DNA of 64,000 nucleotides, from positions 6,658,501 through 6,722,500 of the forward strand of contig NC_044018.1 of assembly GCF_900496995.4 (NCBI RefSeq), read 5' to 3'. The notes under the pieces were generated by a model. That model made no database searches, was not told the origin of the DNA, and was given only the letters and a program-made list of their open reading frames with translations. The stretch is from Aquila chrysaetos chrysaetos. Its lineage: Eukaryota; Chordata; Aves; Accipitriformes; Accipitridae. The translations under genes were made by a program, and so were the position numbers. Each line of letters starts with the position of its first letter. Within the stretch, counting starts at the first letter, position 1. Shown here in pieces: positions 22,001 through 37,000 of the stretch.

Positions 22001-25000
22001 TGCTTCTACTCATAGAATCATAGACTCACAGAATGGTTTTGACATTTAAAGATCATCTAGTCCAACTGCCCTGTCATGGGCAGGGACATCCAACCTGACC
22101 TTGAACTCTTCCAATGATGGGGCATCCACAACTTCTCTGGGCAACCTGTTCCAGTGTCTCACCATCCTCATCGTTAAAATTTTTTTCCTTATGTCCAATG
22201 TAAATCTACCCTCTTTCAGTTTAAATCCCTTGCCCCCATTCTGTCACTACAGGGTCTAATAAAAAGTCTTTCTCTGACTTTCCTGTAAGCCCCCTTTAGG
22301 TATTGAAAGGCTGCAATAAGATCTCTCTGGAGCCTTCTCTTCTCTCGGCTGAACAACCCCAACTCTCCCAACCTTTCCTCACAGGAGAGGTGTTCCAGCC
22401 CTCTGACCATTTTCGTGACCCTCCTCTGGACCTGCTCCAACAGGTCTGTGTCTTTCTTGTGCTGAGGACCCCAGAGCTGAATGCAGTACTCCAGGTGGGG
22501 TGTCACGAGAGCGGAGTAGAGGGGGAGAATCACCTCCCTCGACCTGCTGGCCACCCTTCTTGTTCTGCAGCCCAGGATACTATTGGCTTTCTGAGCTGCA
22601 AGTGCACATTGCAGGCTCATGTCCAATTTTTCATCCATCATTCGTTGTCCTTTTCCTCTGTATTAGAATGCTAGAGACATTTGGGGGTCCCTAGAACATT
22701 TCTAGTTGCTAAGCATACAGCAGCCTCTTTTTCGTGCATAGACTCCTTGTCTTCATCATTTTGACTTTTCATAAACTCTTCTGTATCTTTGCTGTCGTTT
22801 CATCTTTGCTGTCATTTCATCTCATTCCCTCAATACTTTCCTGTTCCTGACCCTAACTAGCTGTGAAACTGCTTCAGGGAGAATGTCATCCCCTGTGACA
22901 AAAGGGGCCAAAGGGATTGATAAGTATAGGTAAGACTTAAAATAAAACCTTACTTGAATAGTGAGCTTCTCTGCATATGCTGGGATGGAGGACACCATCT
23001 GCAGGATGGTAACAATTGCACCTAGGTTTGCAGGAGAAGTGTTTATTATGTTTGTCTCATTTTCTGTCTTTTCCTTAAGCTCTGCAAGGTATTTAGATAG
23101 GTTTGCTTCTGCGTCAGGACTGTTGACCAAGGACTGGAACAGAAGATAACAGTACATCACATGTGTGCAACTTGCCTGGAGCTTGATCCTCCTTCATAAT
23201 GACTACCCCTATACTAGTAAAATAAACAGATCCAGGGTCATTCTAGACATGCTGGTAGTGTTCAATCCTCCGACCCTCCAGAACAGGGTACCCTAACTGC
23301 CTATTGAGAGTAGTCTTTTGTCTATGCTAACTCGTGGACTGCTCCTGGAAATTTTGGGGGAGAAAATAGTTGGCCTGGGCCCAAACCGTATGAGTGAGCA
23401 ATCTAGCAAGTTAAGAAAATACATAATGGAGTAGCTGTACCTCTGCCTGGGACCTTGCTGTGCCTAATTTACTAAAATAAACATCGTAAGCATTTGATGA
23501 AAGAAAGATAATTGTTCTCACCTAACCTCACTGAGAGAAGGATGACTCTGGATGGTTTGTAGAAGTGAAGAGCGCTATGATAGGATACCTAGGCTGAAAA
23601 CCAAGGCCCAGCACCTCTCTGTGAAGCATGGCAGCTGATGGGGCATGCTAAACAGGGCCTGGGTCCGAGGTTGGGCAGTCACACAGAGTTGTTCCTATTG
23701 CATCGTTGTTAGTGTACTCTGTAGCATGCTTTGGGCTTGTGTCAACTAGCGTTCACTGAGGCAACGCCTGAGCATGGTTCAGGGAACACTCCAGGCCAGC
23801 GACTGCTCCCGCTGGACACTATGAAAAAGGTCACCTTGTCTGGGGGAGAGTGCGTTCGTGTGTATGGGTATTAACCATGCAGTGCCACGTGCCCTCTGGG
23901 CCAGAGAAGGGGACCTAGCCTCTTTCACTGACTTGTGTAGGTATACCCAATCATTCTTTATACCTTTTAAAAGATAGTTTTAATTAAATATTTGATTTTT
24001 TAATGCTTCATATATTTTAGATTATGTTAAGCAAAAAAACTCCCAACAAAAATTTTTGCTGTCTCCTACTCACCCCCACCCCAACCTCTAGAAAACTGAT
24101 AAATGTTACCTCGGCACTAGTCAGCAGGTTGCTTATTGGTACAGACAGGCAGTCATTCCTTTCAACCTCCCATGCCTTGTTGGAGCACTTGTAAATTTTA
24201 TTGCCTCGGGTGCATAAATAATCTGAATTTTTTAACGTACAGCATGGCTTTATTAACGTGGCCCCTTCTATTCCAATGCCAAGGCTGTCTGAGCAGGAAA
24301 CTTCCTTATCTGTATTGAGAAAGACACAGAGGCAGAAAGCTAAGAAACAGGGAGATATAATTTACCCCCATCAAACCTGTGACCTCCTGAAGTTTAGAGG
24401 TCTTTAAATTAGTTAGGATTTCAGCTTGCTGTCTTCATTAATTATGACCTTTCAGGATGTGTATGTCTTGCACTCCCAATTTTTTGGAATCATGAAAATA
24501 AAAAAGAAATTGAATGAAGCCCCTTGGTTTTGAGTACTGAATCAAATCAACAAACCAATACCCAAAGTTTCAGGATTTGTCTGTTAGATTACAGGGTTGG
24601 GGGGGAGTGGGATTATATTGACCACTATGTGAACAGCAATTCACACAAAGTTTATTCTGCTAAGGGACTCAGTGCTGCTGTAGCACTAATAGGAAATTCA
24701 TTAAGACCTTGATAGTAAGGCCTCAACACCTTTTCAATGAACAGTCAGTCTTGCTAATTGGCTTTCATTGTGTTAGTCATATCAGTAAGTATCTGCTGAT
24801 TAAAGTAAATAAAATGGCTGCATATTTATTGCCTAAGAGTGTGAAATCTGGCCAGATACAGTGATTCAACAGTAGGCAACACTACCGTGGAAAAAACAAA
24901 ATTTCTGCATTATGGGGATGTCCAACTTTTCTTTCTTTCCGATTTAGAATAAGGAGCTGAAATATCCAAACTCTGGTCAGAACTAAACATCAAAACTGGA

Positions 25001-28000
25001 TTTAGCAATGTTGAATTCTTATTACCCAGCATTTCCTGCAGAGCTGACTGGAAGGTGGGTCTGCCCAGGTTTCTGCAACACCTCATGGAGGTTGCCATTC
25101 TTGTGTTTAAAGTGGATATGTTCTCCCACAGGCTGACCTCCTCAGCTAGATGACTTCTTCCTGAGGGACCACAATCTTTTACCCTTGCTAAATTGTTGGT
25201 GCAAGCTGGGAGCTGCATGCCCACATTTCAACACAGAAGATGAAGCTCTTGGTGCTGCAGGCTGCACCAGAAGGAAGTAGGGACAGAAGATGACTGAACT
25301 ATAACTGCTTGGGAACATACTGGGGCCACCGGCAAATACAGTGAAGACAAAATATCTTGTCTATTTATTTTTTAAAATTACAGTAAAATTGGTATTTTCC
25401 TCTGTATTTCAAAATTTCCGATCAAAAAAGGAGACAAAAATTCTTGGCTAACAAAAACTGCTCCGGTTAGGTGTCACCAGCAATAAATTTGGGGCATCTG
25501 ATTTAACAAAGATACTGGGATTTCCTGTTTCACAGCTTTAAATAGTAACTTTTTTCTTACCAGGTATCAGGTGCAGACTCATATTTTCACTGTTGACTTT
25601 CTGTCTAATGCGGTTAATAAACTTGCAGTATGCTATGAGCTTTTTCTCTTTGCTGCATTCTGTTTCTGTGTAATTGTACACGTAGCAAAACAAATCTGTT
25701 TTTCTCTTTTTTCCTGTATGGAAGGATTAAGATAGGTTAACACAGATTTGGGGTCAATCAGCTAGCAGAGAGCAGAAAGCTTCTGCAAAACTTTCTTTTC
25801 TGTGGGTACTAGAGAAAAAAAATTCCTTTTGTGGAAAAAACTTCCTTTCTGTATGCTGATCTCTGTCTCTTACTCCCCACTTCATAAATCTCCTGGCAGC
25901 TGCTGCGTGATCAGTACCTTTTCAATTACTGGTGTATGAGCAAATCCTGCCCAAACCCTCTTTTACCGTGCAGGAACCAAAATTTGCTTTAGAAACCATT
26001 TTGGAGAATACTCTTCCTGCTTCTGCTTCTACCACAGGCATTTCATTTAGGCTAGGATACTTTTTTGCTGTTCTTCTATGGTTCTTTTGAACTCAGGATC
26101 TGTACCACGCTCCCATTGCTTTTCAGTATGAGCGTGCATGAGGATCCCTGACTGCAATCTCTTCCAACAAGATCTTGGCATTTTTCTTAGCAACTGAAGG
26201 ACCCCTCAGTCTCCACCTGCTTTACACTTCAGGCTGTTGGTTTTGAACTCCTGCGTGTTTTCTGAGTTAGTTTAGGTGGCTCTTCTTTGCTTTTTTCAAA
26301 TTAACTCTTTCGTAACCCACTCGAAAACTTCTAGTATATAAAAACATGCCAGGGAAGCTGCAGAACTGCCCTAAATTTAAAGTCATGGAAGCCTAGGCTT
26401 TTGTGCTGTTAAAGATATGTTACCTGTATCCTTGAAGAAAACAGAATAGCTCTTTGAATTGCATTCTTAATGTGTTATTATACATTTTTCATGAATTAGT
26501 GGATCATCTTCTTCAGTAATGTTTCCTTGATACTCAGTTCAAAAAAGTGGCAGAGTGGAAGATAAAAGCAAATAAATGGAGATCAGCAATTTCTAATCTG
26601 AACAGTGATGAGGATGCTCACTTCTCACTGCCTGGCAAGGCAAACCAAACATTGAATTTACCTATTATGTATTTATCACTACAGCAGTGACTTCAGTTGC
26701 TCTTCTATTAATCTCAGCCATGCTGCCCAGGCATAGCAACCATCCTAAAAAAAGTCCATTACCCTTTTTTTTACACTCTCGGGAATACTTGTGCGTTGTC
26801 GTAATAGCAGTAAGTATGAATTGGTTACACAGACCTAACTGAAAACAAACCCCCCAGGGACTGGGTTGTGACGCATAGCGCAACTAGTGATTCTGCGAGT
26901 TTGTTGTTTCTTACCAGCTTGAAATTCATTTTCTTGAACCACAAATGTAACAGTGTAATCTTCCATGGTGTTAGCACTTATGCAGCACTCAAGGGCTTGT
27001 TGTACGTTGCACGGTATCGATGCTGCAATGGGGTCTATCAGGATGTTCTGCTTCAGAGGCAAGGGAATAACCTCGATTGTCATATTGGCAGAACTCTCCA
27101 AGTACTTCTGGGAGAAGGTGCAGATGTAGGTGCCTGAAAGAAGTGACACAAACCCCCATGTCTCTGTCAACAGAAGTGCTCCTCAGCTTTTGCATGGTCA
27201 TGAGCCCTAATACTGAACAAGTACAGTGTTGTTGGCAGCATCATGTCTTGCTGTCCTCCAGCAGTTATGATTTTAACTCTTTTTTTTTTATTTACTATGG
27301 TCAGGCTTCACAGTGATTTGCTGGGCTAGGGAGGCTGTAAATTATCTGGTATGGAGATTCATTGCCTTTGTAGCTAATACAAACCAGGTTCACTCACCGT
27401 TCCAGTCCTGTGTGGCAGTCCGCACTGTGAGCACAGACTTGGCTGGAAATTTGCTATTGTTGATGCACGTATCACAGTCCACTATTTTTGTGCTAGTTCC
27501 AGACTGGATTTTCCAACTGATACTGTCGTAATTGCTCACATCACTTTCACACGTTAGATTGAATGGATATCCCTCGGAAATGGATGAGTTTATACTTGAA
27601 GATATTGTTACGTGGGCTGAGACAACACAAGATAAATTTCATATTATTGCGAGTCACTTGTTATAATCATTTGCTTGCAAATGACATGTGCCACAGAGGC
27701 CACTTAGCGTTAAAGAGCTAATGGTCTGTTACATACATGCTACCTGACTCTTACCTGCCTGGAGGTACATTACTCTGATGTTTTGACTGTGCCTGGCACC
27801 ATGTCCCGTCCGCAGCTCACATGTATATGTTGTCACTGTCCCTGACTTCTCAGGTGGGCATACCGACTCATTGATGTTGAGCTTGTATTCAGTGCAGTTT
27901 TCAGTGAAACTGGAGACTCCTAGAAAGAAATAAACAGTCTTTGAAGGGCTACAGATGTGCAAAAATACATGGGCTCTGGAAATCACAAACAATCACTCTA

Positions 28001-31000
28001 GCTAAGGAAAACCTTGTGGGTTTGTATGTAACCTTTGACAGCACGGCACTTTTAACTCATCATTGCTGAAGTTCATTCACACTCTTTACTCTGGCAATAC
28101 TCACAGTGGTTTTCCAAAGGCGTGAAGATGGCTATCAGCACAGTGCTGGGCACCTACTGCCAAAACCAGTCTGAGAGCAACAACATTGCTTGGATACCTC
28201 AGGAAAAGCCAAAATGAAGAGTATTCTGGTTCAGCCTAACCCCATTATCTACGATATTTAGGATAAGTAAGGTAAGTAAAACAGGAGTAAATGCTGCAGA
28301 TTTTAATGTCATCTTATTTTGAAATAAACATTTGGAGATACTGACAGTCATTCAACTTTAAATCTGAAGAGTGTTGGTTTAGCCATAAAAGGAAAACCCC
28401 ACTAAAGCTGTCCCACGCTGCAGCTGAATGTGCATCTGGTGTGAGAGCAGAGTTCCTGGGGGAAAGCCTGGCCACAGGGAATCAAGGGCAGAATAGCTCA
28501 TTACAGCAGGCTGGGATCACCCCTCTCTCTGCAAGCACTGCTGCACACCCATAGCAGTCCTCTGTGGAAATGACTGTGCACATAAGCTTTGAAGGTTTTC
28601 CTCTCATTTTGCTGTCCTGCTTTCTGCTAAATTTCATTTATAGCAAATGGTTAACAATAAACAGTTAATCCATACCCATAAAATATTAAGAGGGCAATAG
28701 ACTGTTTATGACTGTGGTTGATAGACATTTATGAGCATTTCTGTTGATGTTATTTTGTAACACATTTACTTGGTGGTTTATTAACTCTTTCTATTCATTT
28801 TACAAGAAGTAAAGCGTTGTGGGATGCCACTGACTCAACTGGCATGTGTTGTATCACAAGTAGGGGTGGAGAGGGAAACTGCGCACTCAGTATTTAGCTA
28901 TGCTGCAGCTGTTTCAAAGTGTAGCACCTGCTTCTCTTGGTTGCCAAATCTCAGTATCTGGTACACAAAAGCTTTTCATACCCCAAGGGTGATTCTGGAG
29001 CTAGTAGTAGAGACTGATGCACTCATCCTTGCTTTCAAAACTAGACAATGCAGAAATAAGCTTTTTGGAAAAAGCTGGTATGATGCTGGTCCAGGCAGCT
29101 GTTTCCATCCAGGATGGCACAGTTTTAAGCATCAATGTATGCACAGTGCATGGAGATGCCCAGAATCCCATTGGCACCTGCACAACATATATGGAGTCTG
29201 TACCACGCTGTCCATCCATCCTTCGTCCTTCCCACACACACACACCTTTGGAGCACACCCGGTATTCATCCTAGGATTTGGCCTTTGGGGTAGCCAATTA
29301 GGAGGAGATCTTTGAAGAACAAACAAACCTAGCAGGTGAAAGACAATCTTTTGTTAATCATACCTGTAATACTGATTGCTCCATTTACTTTCCAGTCACC
29401 AGTAAGTGATGGTAAGTGTCTGTCAATACAGCAGGACAGCAGAGGACTGTTTGTCTGCATTTCAGGACTGTTGCATATAACATCGATGTCGTTTACGTTT
29501 GGAGTGATGTATAGCTGAGAGACTGCTATTGTTTTTGTGGCCTTGTATATCAGTGTGTGAAAACGATTGCTGTTTGTGAAAGAGCACCCATAGGTACCTG
29601 TAAAGCATAGGCAATATCTTAGCATTGAGAACACGTTTCGCTGTTTTTTTCCTCTACGTTTGGAGTTAGGAGCTGGACCTACTTCCACACCTAGTTTTCC
29701 CATCTCCCTGCTCTGCAGTGGCTCTGCTACTTGCTTATCAAAATGTACCCTCAGGTCATCTGCACTAAGCTTTCTGCAGACTCCTGGTGCCAAACGTATC
29801 CAGATTAGGCAGCTTCAGTGTTGATGGGTACTCGAGAAGAGACCAGTGCTCTGGGACTGAAATACTTAAGATCTGGCTGAGTTGGTGTTTTGGGGATCTG
29901 TGTATTGCCCATAGTCCACATGGCAGCAATGTCATGGCAAGAATGTAGACTGACTGTGCAAAAGGTTCCTACACAGAATGGGTGAGAGAGAGGTGCCCAG
30001 GGTGGACTACACAAGAGCTGGCATCCTAAGCGTAGGCACATAGGCTGCTCAGAAGGTATCGCCAAAGACAGCAGAGTAGTTATCAGCCACTTTCTCAGGC
30101 ACTTGTCCCCTGGATGCAGCCAGGCTTTCTTTTGAAATTGGCAATCAGAGCTCCAAATTTCCTTCATACTTTAGGTATGTGGATTCCCCTTCCCCATTGG
30201 GATAGCCAGGTGAGTAGGCCACTTACATAGGAGAGGAGACACCAAGGTTCAGGGCATCCTTAGCCCGAAGAAGTTTGGTCCCATGACTCCTACCTTGGCA
30301 ATGTGTGCCCAAATACCTTGTCGGAGACTACCCTTTTTGAAGTTAAATGTAAAATTCATGGTCTAAAGAGAAGAACTGAATGGTAACTTGAGTCAAAGTT
30401 CTGATAATACATGATAATTCCCCTGATAACTCCTCCAAGCAAAATGCCACCAATTTACCTGCTTCTGATTTTCAAAAAGCCCTAAACATGAACACATGGA
30501 AAACTGTAACTCCAAACTCTAATCAGTTATGTTGGCAAAGGGGGCAAGGGCCATCAAGGACAAATTCAACACAGCCTCAGATTACCACACCAAAAGGGTG
30601 GGAAGACCTCACAACCATGTAGTCACTGCTGTCTCCTGAGATATGGCAGTGAAGCCTGGCACTGAGAAAATCCAGGCCTGTTTAGTCACTTCAGTCAGTT
30701 CACATCTTACTGGCAACGCCAGTCAGTATGTAGTTCATGAAAGAAAAAAAAAAGGAAAATTATTTTTCACATTTATTCTAGAAAAATGCAGTCACTGCAT
30801 GCCTCTTTTTATAGAACTAGCCACACTAGAGACTTACATCTGCTGTTTTAACAATAGAAAATCATACCGGAATCCTTCACTGTAATGTTGATAATTTCAA
30901 GAGTCGACCATGAGGTTTTCATTGAAATGTTTCTCTCTATCAAATACTGGAAGCCGGTTGAGATGATCTGATCAAAGTAATACCAGGTCACATTCTGAGA

Positions 31001-34000
31001 TGTTGAATTTATCTGACAAGTCAGTCTTACGGTATCCCCTTCAAAAATGTCTACAGGACTCACAGTGAAGTTTGTTTGATCTGGGAAGACAAAGAGCAAC
31101 ATTCTGCATTATTGTCATTTCAGCTCACATCTATATGGTGTCTTTCATCTCGTGGGAATCCTAGGTGCTTCGCAACTAATATGTACTCAGCATCAGTTGC
31201 AGGCACTACTTGTAATACAAGCTATGTAATTTTCCCACAACATATTCTTCTACTATCTTTGTCAGCCAAAGATCCCAGAAGGTTTTATGCAGAGAGCCAG
31301 AAATATTGTCACTGCCACTACTTTCTAAGTAGATAAACTGGGAGGAGAAGCAACCAGGTTAAAATAATCCTCTGAGACAGAAAGTCCAGTGCTCAGTGCA
31401 CTGAGAGTACAGCACCTCTGCGGCACTTGATCAGGCATTTCAATTGTAACTTATTGTCTAGCGGCAGCATGGAAAATGTGCCAAGGAAGCCAGAGGGAAC
31501 CTGTTCTCATGTAAACTGCAAGAGGTTTTGTGTTTTGTTTGAAGAAGTGGAAAGTGCTGGCAGCCTGATATGCTACGAGCTGTCTCAGTTCTGGAGGTGA
31601 CAGTCTCTCTCCCATGGAGAGGCTGCATCAGGGTTCAGTGAATTAGCTGGAAGGTTTTGTTTTTCCGTGGGAGGTGCTGCATGCATGGTCATCTCCTGTA
31701 AGTCCTCAGCTTTGGTGGCCCAGGATGAAATGAAACAGCCAGAGAAATAAATGTTTTTTGAAGGTCTAGTACCAAATAATCAACAGTATAAGGCAGCTAC
31801 ACGGCTCAGGCTAGAAATACTAAAAGGTTGAAGGAAACTACTGAGAGAGCTTTAAACTTACCAGTTATTTTCATTGTGAAGGTAGTTTGGTCTAGCCGGT
31901 ACAATGCATCTAGAAATTGTGGTACAATTTTGTTGGAATTTGCTATCTGATCGAAGCTTGCTGCTCCTGCTTTTACTTCATAGTTCACAAAAACACTTCC
32001 AGGCCTAAACAGATACAAGAATGAGAGAAGCACCAGGATTAAATATCCTTGCATATTAGTAGTAGGCTTCACAGGGTTCACCTGTGAAGGCTCCTGTTGT
32101 GACTCAAGACTTGTTCTGGTATGGAAAAAGGTTGTGCTACAGCTCTTCCCAAAGTAAGAACACCTTTACGTGACATGTCCTTCATCTGCTTTCTATTTCT
32201 AGTAAATTTCCCTTAGAAAATGTAAAATACATCTGCATTTAAATATGCGTGGACTTAAGTAATATCTCTTTTATCCAGATCCAACGTTACATCCAGAGTC
32301 AATGCACTAATTCGTCTTCCTGATGGACTGGGAGATGATGCTAGGTTTATTCACATCCTTTTCCCCTTTTGGGTGGAATTCAGTCTTTCCCACAAAAGGC
32401 TTTGATCCAGATGGAGAATGATTATGTTTCTTGGACTTTTGCACAGTAGTGAATTTTACCCACAATCCTATTTCCATGCTAAGAGTTGGGCTTTCCTTTG
32501 CAGCTATTATACTGTTATTCAGTATGTACATATTGGGCATGGCTTCTAGCCAGAGTGAATGTAGTTTTTGCTGCTGAGTGTTTCCTTGAGATGGGACAGA
32601 AAGATTTGTGCCTTCCAGGAAAAAATGAAATTGTTTACTTACCTGAAACCAGTTACTGTTGCCGATACAAAGCCTGGTAAACATCTGTAGCTAGCATTAA
32701 ACTGTAAACAAAGACATATTACATGACATAAGTCCTCTGTATATTGCTCTGCATATTGCTCTAGCGTGCTTAAAATAGGAAACTCTCCATTCAACATTGA
32801 TGTGAGTAAGGGCATGTAGCATACCTAATAGAATAGGCCTGGTGCTCTCCCCACTGTCACTGGGATAAATTTGTTTGATGGTTTCATTCTATGTGCGCTC
32901 ATGTGGATTTAAGCTGGGACCAATAATGTGATTTTTTTTTCATGCTTTGATGCAAAGATTCCTAAATACTTCCCTGTTGGCCAGCATGTTAAAATGAATG
33001 GGAATACTGTCATTGCCTTTCAATGGAGGTCAGCTTTAGACCACTTTGTAGCTACCACTGCTGCATACTTCACAGCTCTGCAGAGAGACAGTGACAGTGC
33101 ACCCTATTTCCCAGACACTCAGGGTAAATACCATATTTCTTAGAGGACTTTCAACCTTCAGAGGTGGAAAACAAAAGTCATTACCGCTTTTTCAAGGTCA
33201 GCTTTGTATTTTTTGTATAATTCAGAAGAAGAATTGCTGAGATCATCCCAAAAGTCTGTGTCGAGCCTGACTGACATATTCATTATAATGGGCTCTCCCA
33301 TACCACATAAGTCTGTAAGAAAAACCATAAAAATAAATGTAAAAATAATCAAAAGCAATGCTTACAAAGTGATTTCTTAGCTTTTCCTTCTAACTTAATC
33401 ATAGAATCTCAGAATCATAGAATGATTTGAGTTGGGAGGGACATTTAAAGATCATCTAGTCCAACCTTCCTGCCACAGGGAGGGAATTCTAACCTGACCT
33501 TGAACAATTCCAATGATGGGGCATCCACAACTTCTCTGGGCAACCTGTTCCAGTGTCTCACCATCCTCATCGTTAAAATTTTTTTCCTTATGTCCAATGT
33601 AAATCTACCCTCTTTCAGTTTAAATCCCTTGCCCCCATTCTGTCACTACAGGGTCTAATAAAAAGTCTTTCTCTGACTTTCCTGTAAGCCCCCTTTAAGT
33701 ATTGAAAGGCTGCAATAAGATTTCCCTGGAGCCTTCTCTCCTCTCGGCTGAACAACCCCAACTCTCCCAGCCTTTCCTCACAGGAGAGGTGTTCCAGCCC
33801 TCTGACCATTTTCGTGACCCTCCTCTGGACCTGCTCCAACAGGTCTGTGTCTTTCTTGTGCTGAGGACCCCAGCGCTGAATGCAGTACTCCAGGTGGGGT
33901 GTCACGAGAGTGGAGTAGCAGGGGAGAATCACGTCCCTCGACCTGCTGGCCACGCTTCTTGTTCTGCAGCCCAGGATACTATTGGCTTTCTGAGCTGCAA

Positions 34001-37000
34001 GTGCACCTTGCAGGCTCATGTCCAATTTTGCATCTACCAGTACCCCCAAGTTCTTCTCCACAGGGCTGCTCTCAATCCATTCATCCCCCAGTCTGTATTG
34101 ATATTGGGGATTGCCCCAACCCAGGTGCATGACCTTGCACTTCACCTTGTTGAACTTCATGAGGTTCGCACAGGCCCTCTCCTTGAGCAGTCAAGATCCC
34201 CCTGGATGGCATCCCTTCCCTCTAGCAAATCAACTGCACCACTCAGCTTGGTGTCATCTGCAAACTTGCTGAGGGTGCACTTAATCCCACTGTCTATGTC
34301 ATTTATTAAGATATTAAATAGTACAGTTCCTTGAGTGCACCACTCGTTATTGGCTTCCACTTGGACGTTGAGCCGCTGACTATAACTCTTTGAACGTGGC
34401 CATCCAACCAGTTCTTTATCCTTCTAACAGTTCATCTGTCAAACCATATCTCTCCAATTCAGCAGCAAGAATGATGTAGGGGACTGTATCAAAGGCCTTA
34501 CAGAAGTCTAGGTAGATGACATCCGTAGCTCTTCCCTTGTCCACTGATGCAGTCACTCCATTGTATAAAACCACTAGATTGGTCAGGTGCAATTTGCCCT
34601 TGGTAAAGTCATCCTAATCCTAAATCAAAAACTTACAACTTGTCAAGATTCATCTGTATGATAGGAAAGTTGGGATTCCTCTAAATTTCTATAGCTAATT
34701 TAGATGCCTGGCATCTGCTAGATATCTAGACTCCCTCTCCAGTTGATGCAAAGCTGTAGACTCCTTCAGAAGGTGATACATTCAGGTGGTGACAGATAGC
34801 TTTCCTACAGTGGTTGAATTGCTACATTGTTCCAGTTATAGAGAGTTTGGATGAGTAACTTTGACCAGATACTTAACTTTTACTAAGTGAAAGATACACA
34901 GGATGAATCTCCACCTACGTTTCACTGAAATTAATGGAAAAATCTTCAATGACTTTGGGAGGGTAATATTCTGGGTGAAGACCCATCAATGGGCACAAAA
35001 GAATATAAAATGCTTAGAGAGATACTGGAATTTTCTAAGTTGGGTCCATTTAAGGACATGTCCATACCTTGCAGTGGAAGAGCATTGTACCCAGGGCCTT
35101 GGACTTCTAAGACATGTGGGACTTCCGCATGGAAGAGATACTAGCTCTAGTCCTGGAAATAGTATAGCAGTATTGATGTGGGGGTGCCCTGTGATAAAAG
35201 CATTGCCTCTAAGTAGAGCTGATTAGAACAGGCATGCCGACAGTACTGGACTGCTTCCAGCTCTAAGGCTGCCTCTGGGTATCTCTGCCTGCTGCTCCAT
35301 CACAAATTAGAGGTAGATTCTCATGGGGGTCTGTCTTGGATTGCAGAGACAACAGGTAGTGCTCCACTCCAGTGCTGTCAAGCCTAAGTGTCCAGTCATC
35401 AGTCAGGTTCCTAAAAAGTCATGGGCACCTTGTCACAAGTCATGAAATAAAACCAAACAAAAGATACATGCTGGATTTTTTTTTGTTCCTTCTCTTCTGT
35501 TGAGCACTATGGCACACTTTGGTCACATTTGTAAGTTTCTCTGTTGAAAATCTGATGAGATGAAATTTTCTTTGTTTAGTGGAAGCTGAAAATCCCAGAG
35601 GCATGTGAGTGATTCCAGGAGCTAGGGGTCCAGCATAGCACTAAATATCTCCAAGTATTTGGGTCAAGGTGGACCCACATCACAAAGAGGAGAGCTCTAG
35701 AGCATCTCTACAGACTTTCCACATTCATAGGCAATGTGGTAGCCAGCTTAGTCCTGACGTGCTGCTTTATTACACCTTTAACACTATTCCATCTTCTAAC
35801 CAGTATATGAGTTGTACAACAATGAAGTTCAGCACTGTTTCTCCTTACCTTCAGTCTGAGGCTCACAGTAAGGCCCGTGAAAAGGCTTTTCCATCATGTA
35901 GCTGCAGGGCAGGTCGGGTGCTAGGCTGACAGAAGGGCAGGTTATCAAGTCACTGCACACTGCACTTGGCCAGGCATATCCATTTTCACAAGAACAACAG
36001 CTCTTGTTCTCACCACTGGGCAGACAGACTAGTGTCAGAGGGAGAAATACTATGAGAATAGTAAGCAAGCATAACTTACTGCTTATTTACCCTGCTGTAT
36101 CTTTATACCAGTGATCTCAACTAAATGTTGCCCTTTTTGTGAATTCACTTGAATGATGCAACATGATGATCTGATGCCTTGCAAATCTCACTATACTAAT
36201 AATAAATGACTAACCAGAAATGGGAACCAGACTGGTAACAGGGATAAGTCCGATCAATTACTTTTAAGTAATTGAATGGAGATGTGAAGCCTGATCCTAA
36301 AAATTTACCTGGCATATTGGCCAGTATCCTATGATAGTTTGCAGATTGGATATTTCTATATTGCCTGAGCTGAAAGCAAATGCATAGGGTTTTAAAGATT
36401 GTAAGAGCATGTAATGGTCATTCAAAGTCTCAGTGGCTAGTGAGGTACTGTGTCACTCTGACTGTATCCTGACAGGTGTTGCATGAGAGAAGGTAACATT
36501 ATCACAAAGTGCTTTAAAACCAGACATTCTCTCTAATAAAAAAACCCAACACTTCACTGTAAGTTTTTCTGCTCTTAATGTGCCATTGGCAAAGTAAGAT
36601 ATTAACAAAGTGATTTTCACACATTGCAGGTGACCCTGAAGGCCTTTCAAAGATCCGTTTGCATGTTGTTTTGAGAGCTGATGAACGCTTCCTTTCACTG
36701 CTTTATGGGCCAGCGATAAGAAGGTACCAAATCTCCTCTGCTGTTGTAAATGTTTGGTGCGTTTGTATATCCTCTGCTGTATTAGTTACTTGGATGTGAA
36801 GTTGCACAACCACAACTCATGTAATAAAACCTGTCTGATATCTTGACCTGTAAGAATACGTATAGTGAGTTATATCAGGAAAAGACTTCATCTCATGCAG
36901 CCTGTCTCAGTCAGGGTCAGAGTACAGCCTCTTACAGTGATTTACGTTCCACATGCAAGTGGAAGGAAGTAAACAGTCTGATAACCTCTGTCACAGCTTC

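Noticed and set aside
33702..34334. Long + strand open frame of 210 codons
   Set aside because: It is the antisense of the CR1 ORF2 end; a near-identical shadow frame occurs over the other CR1 copy at 22,303-22,674.
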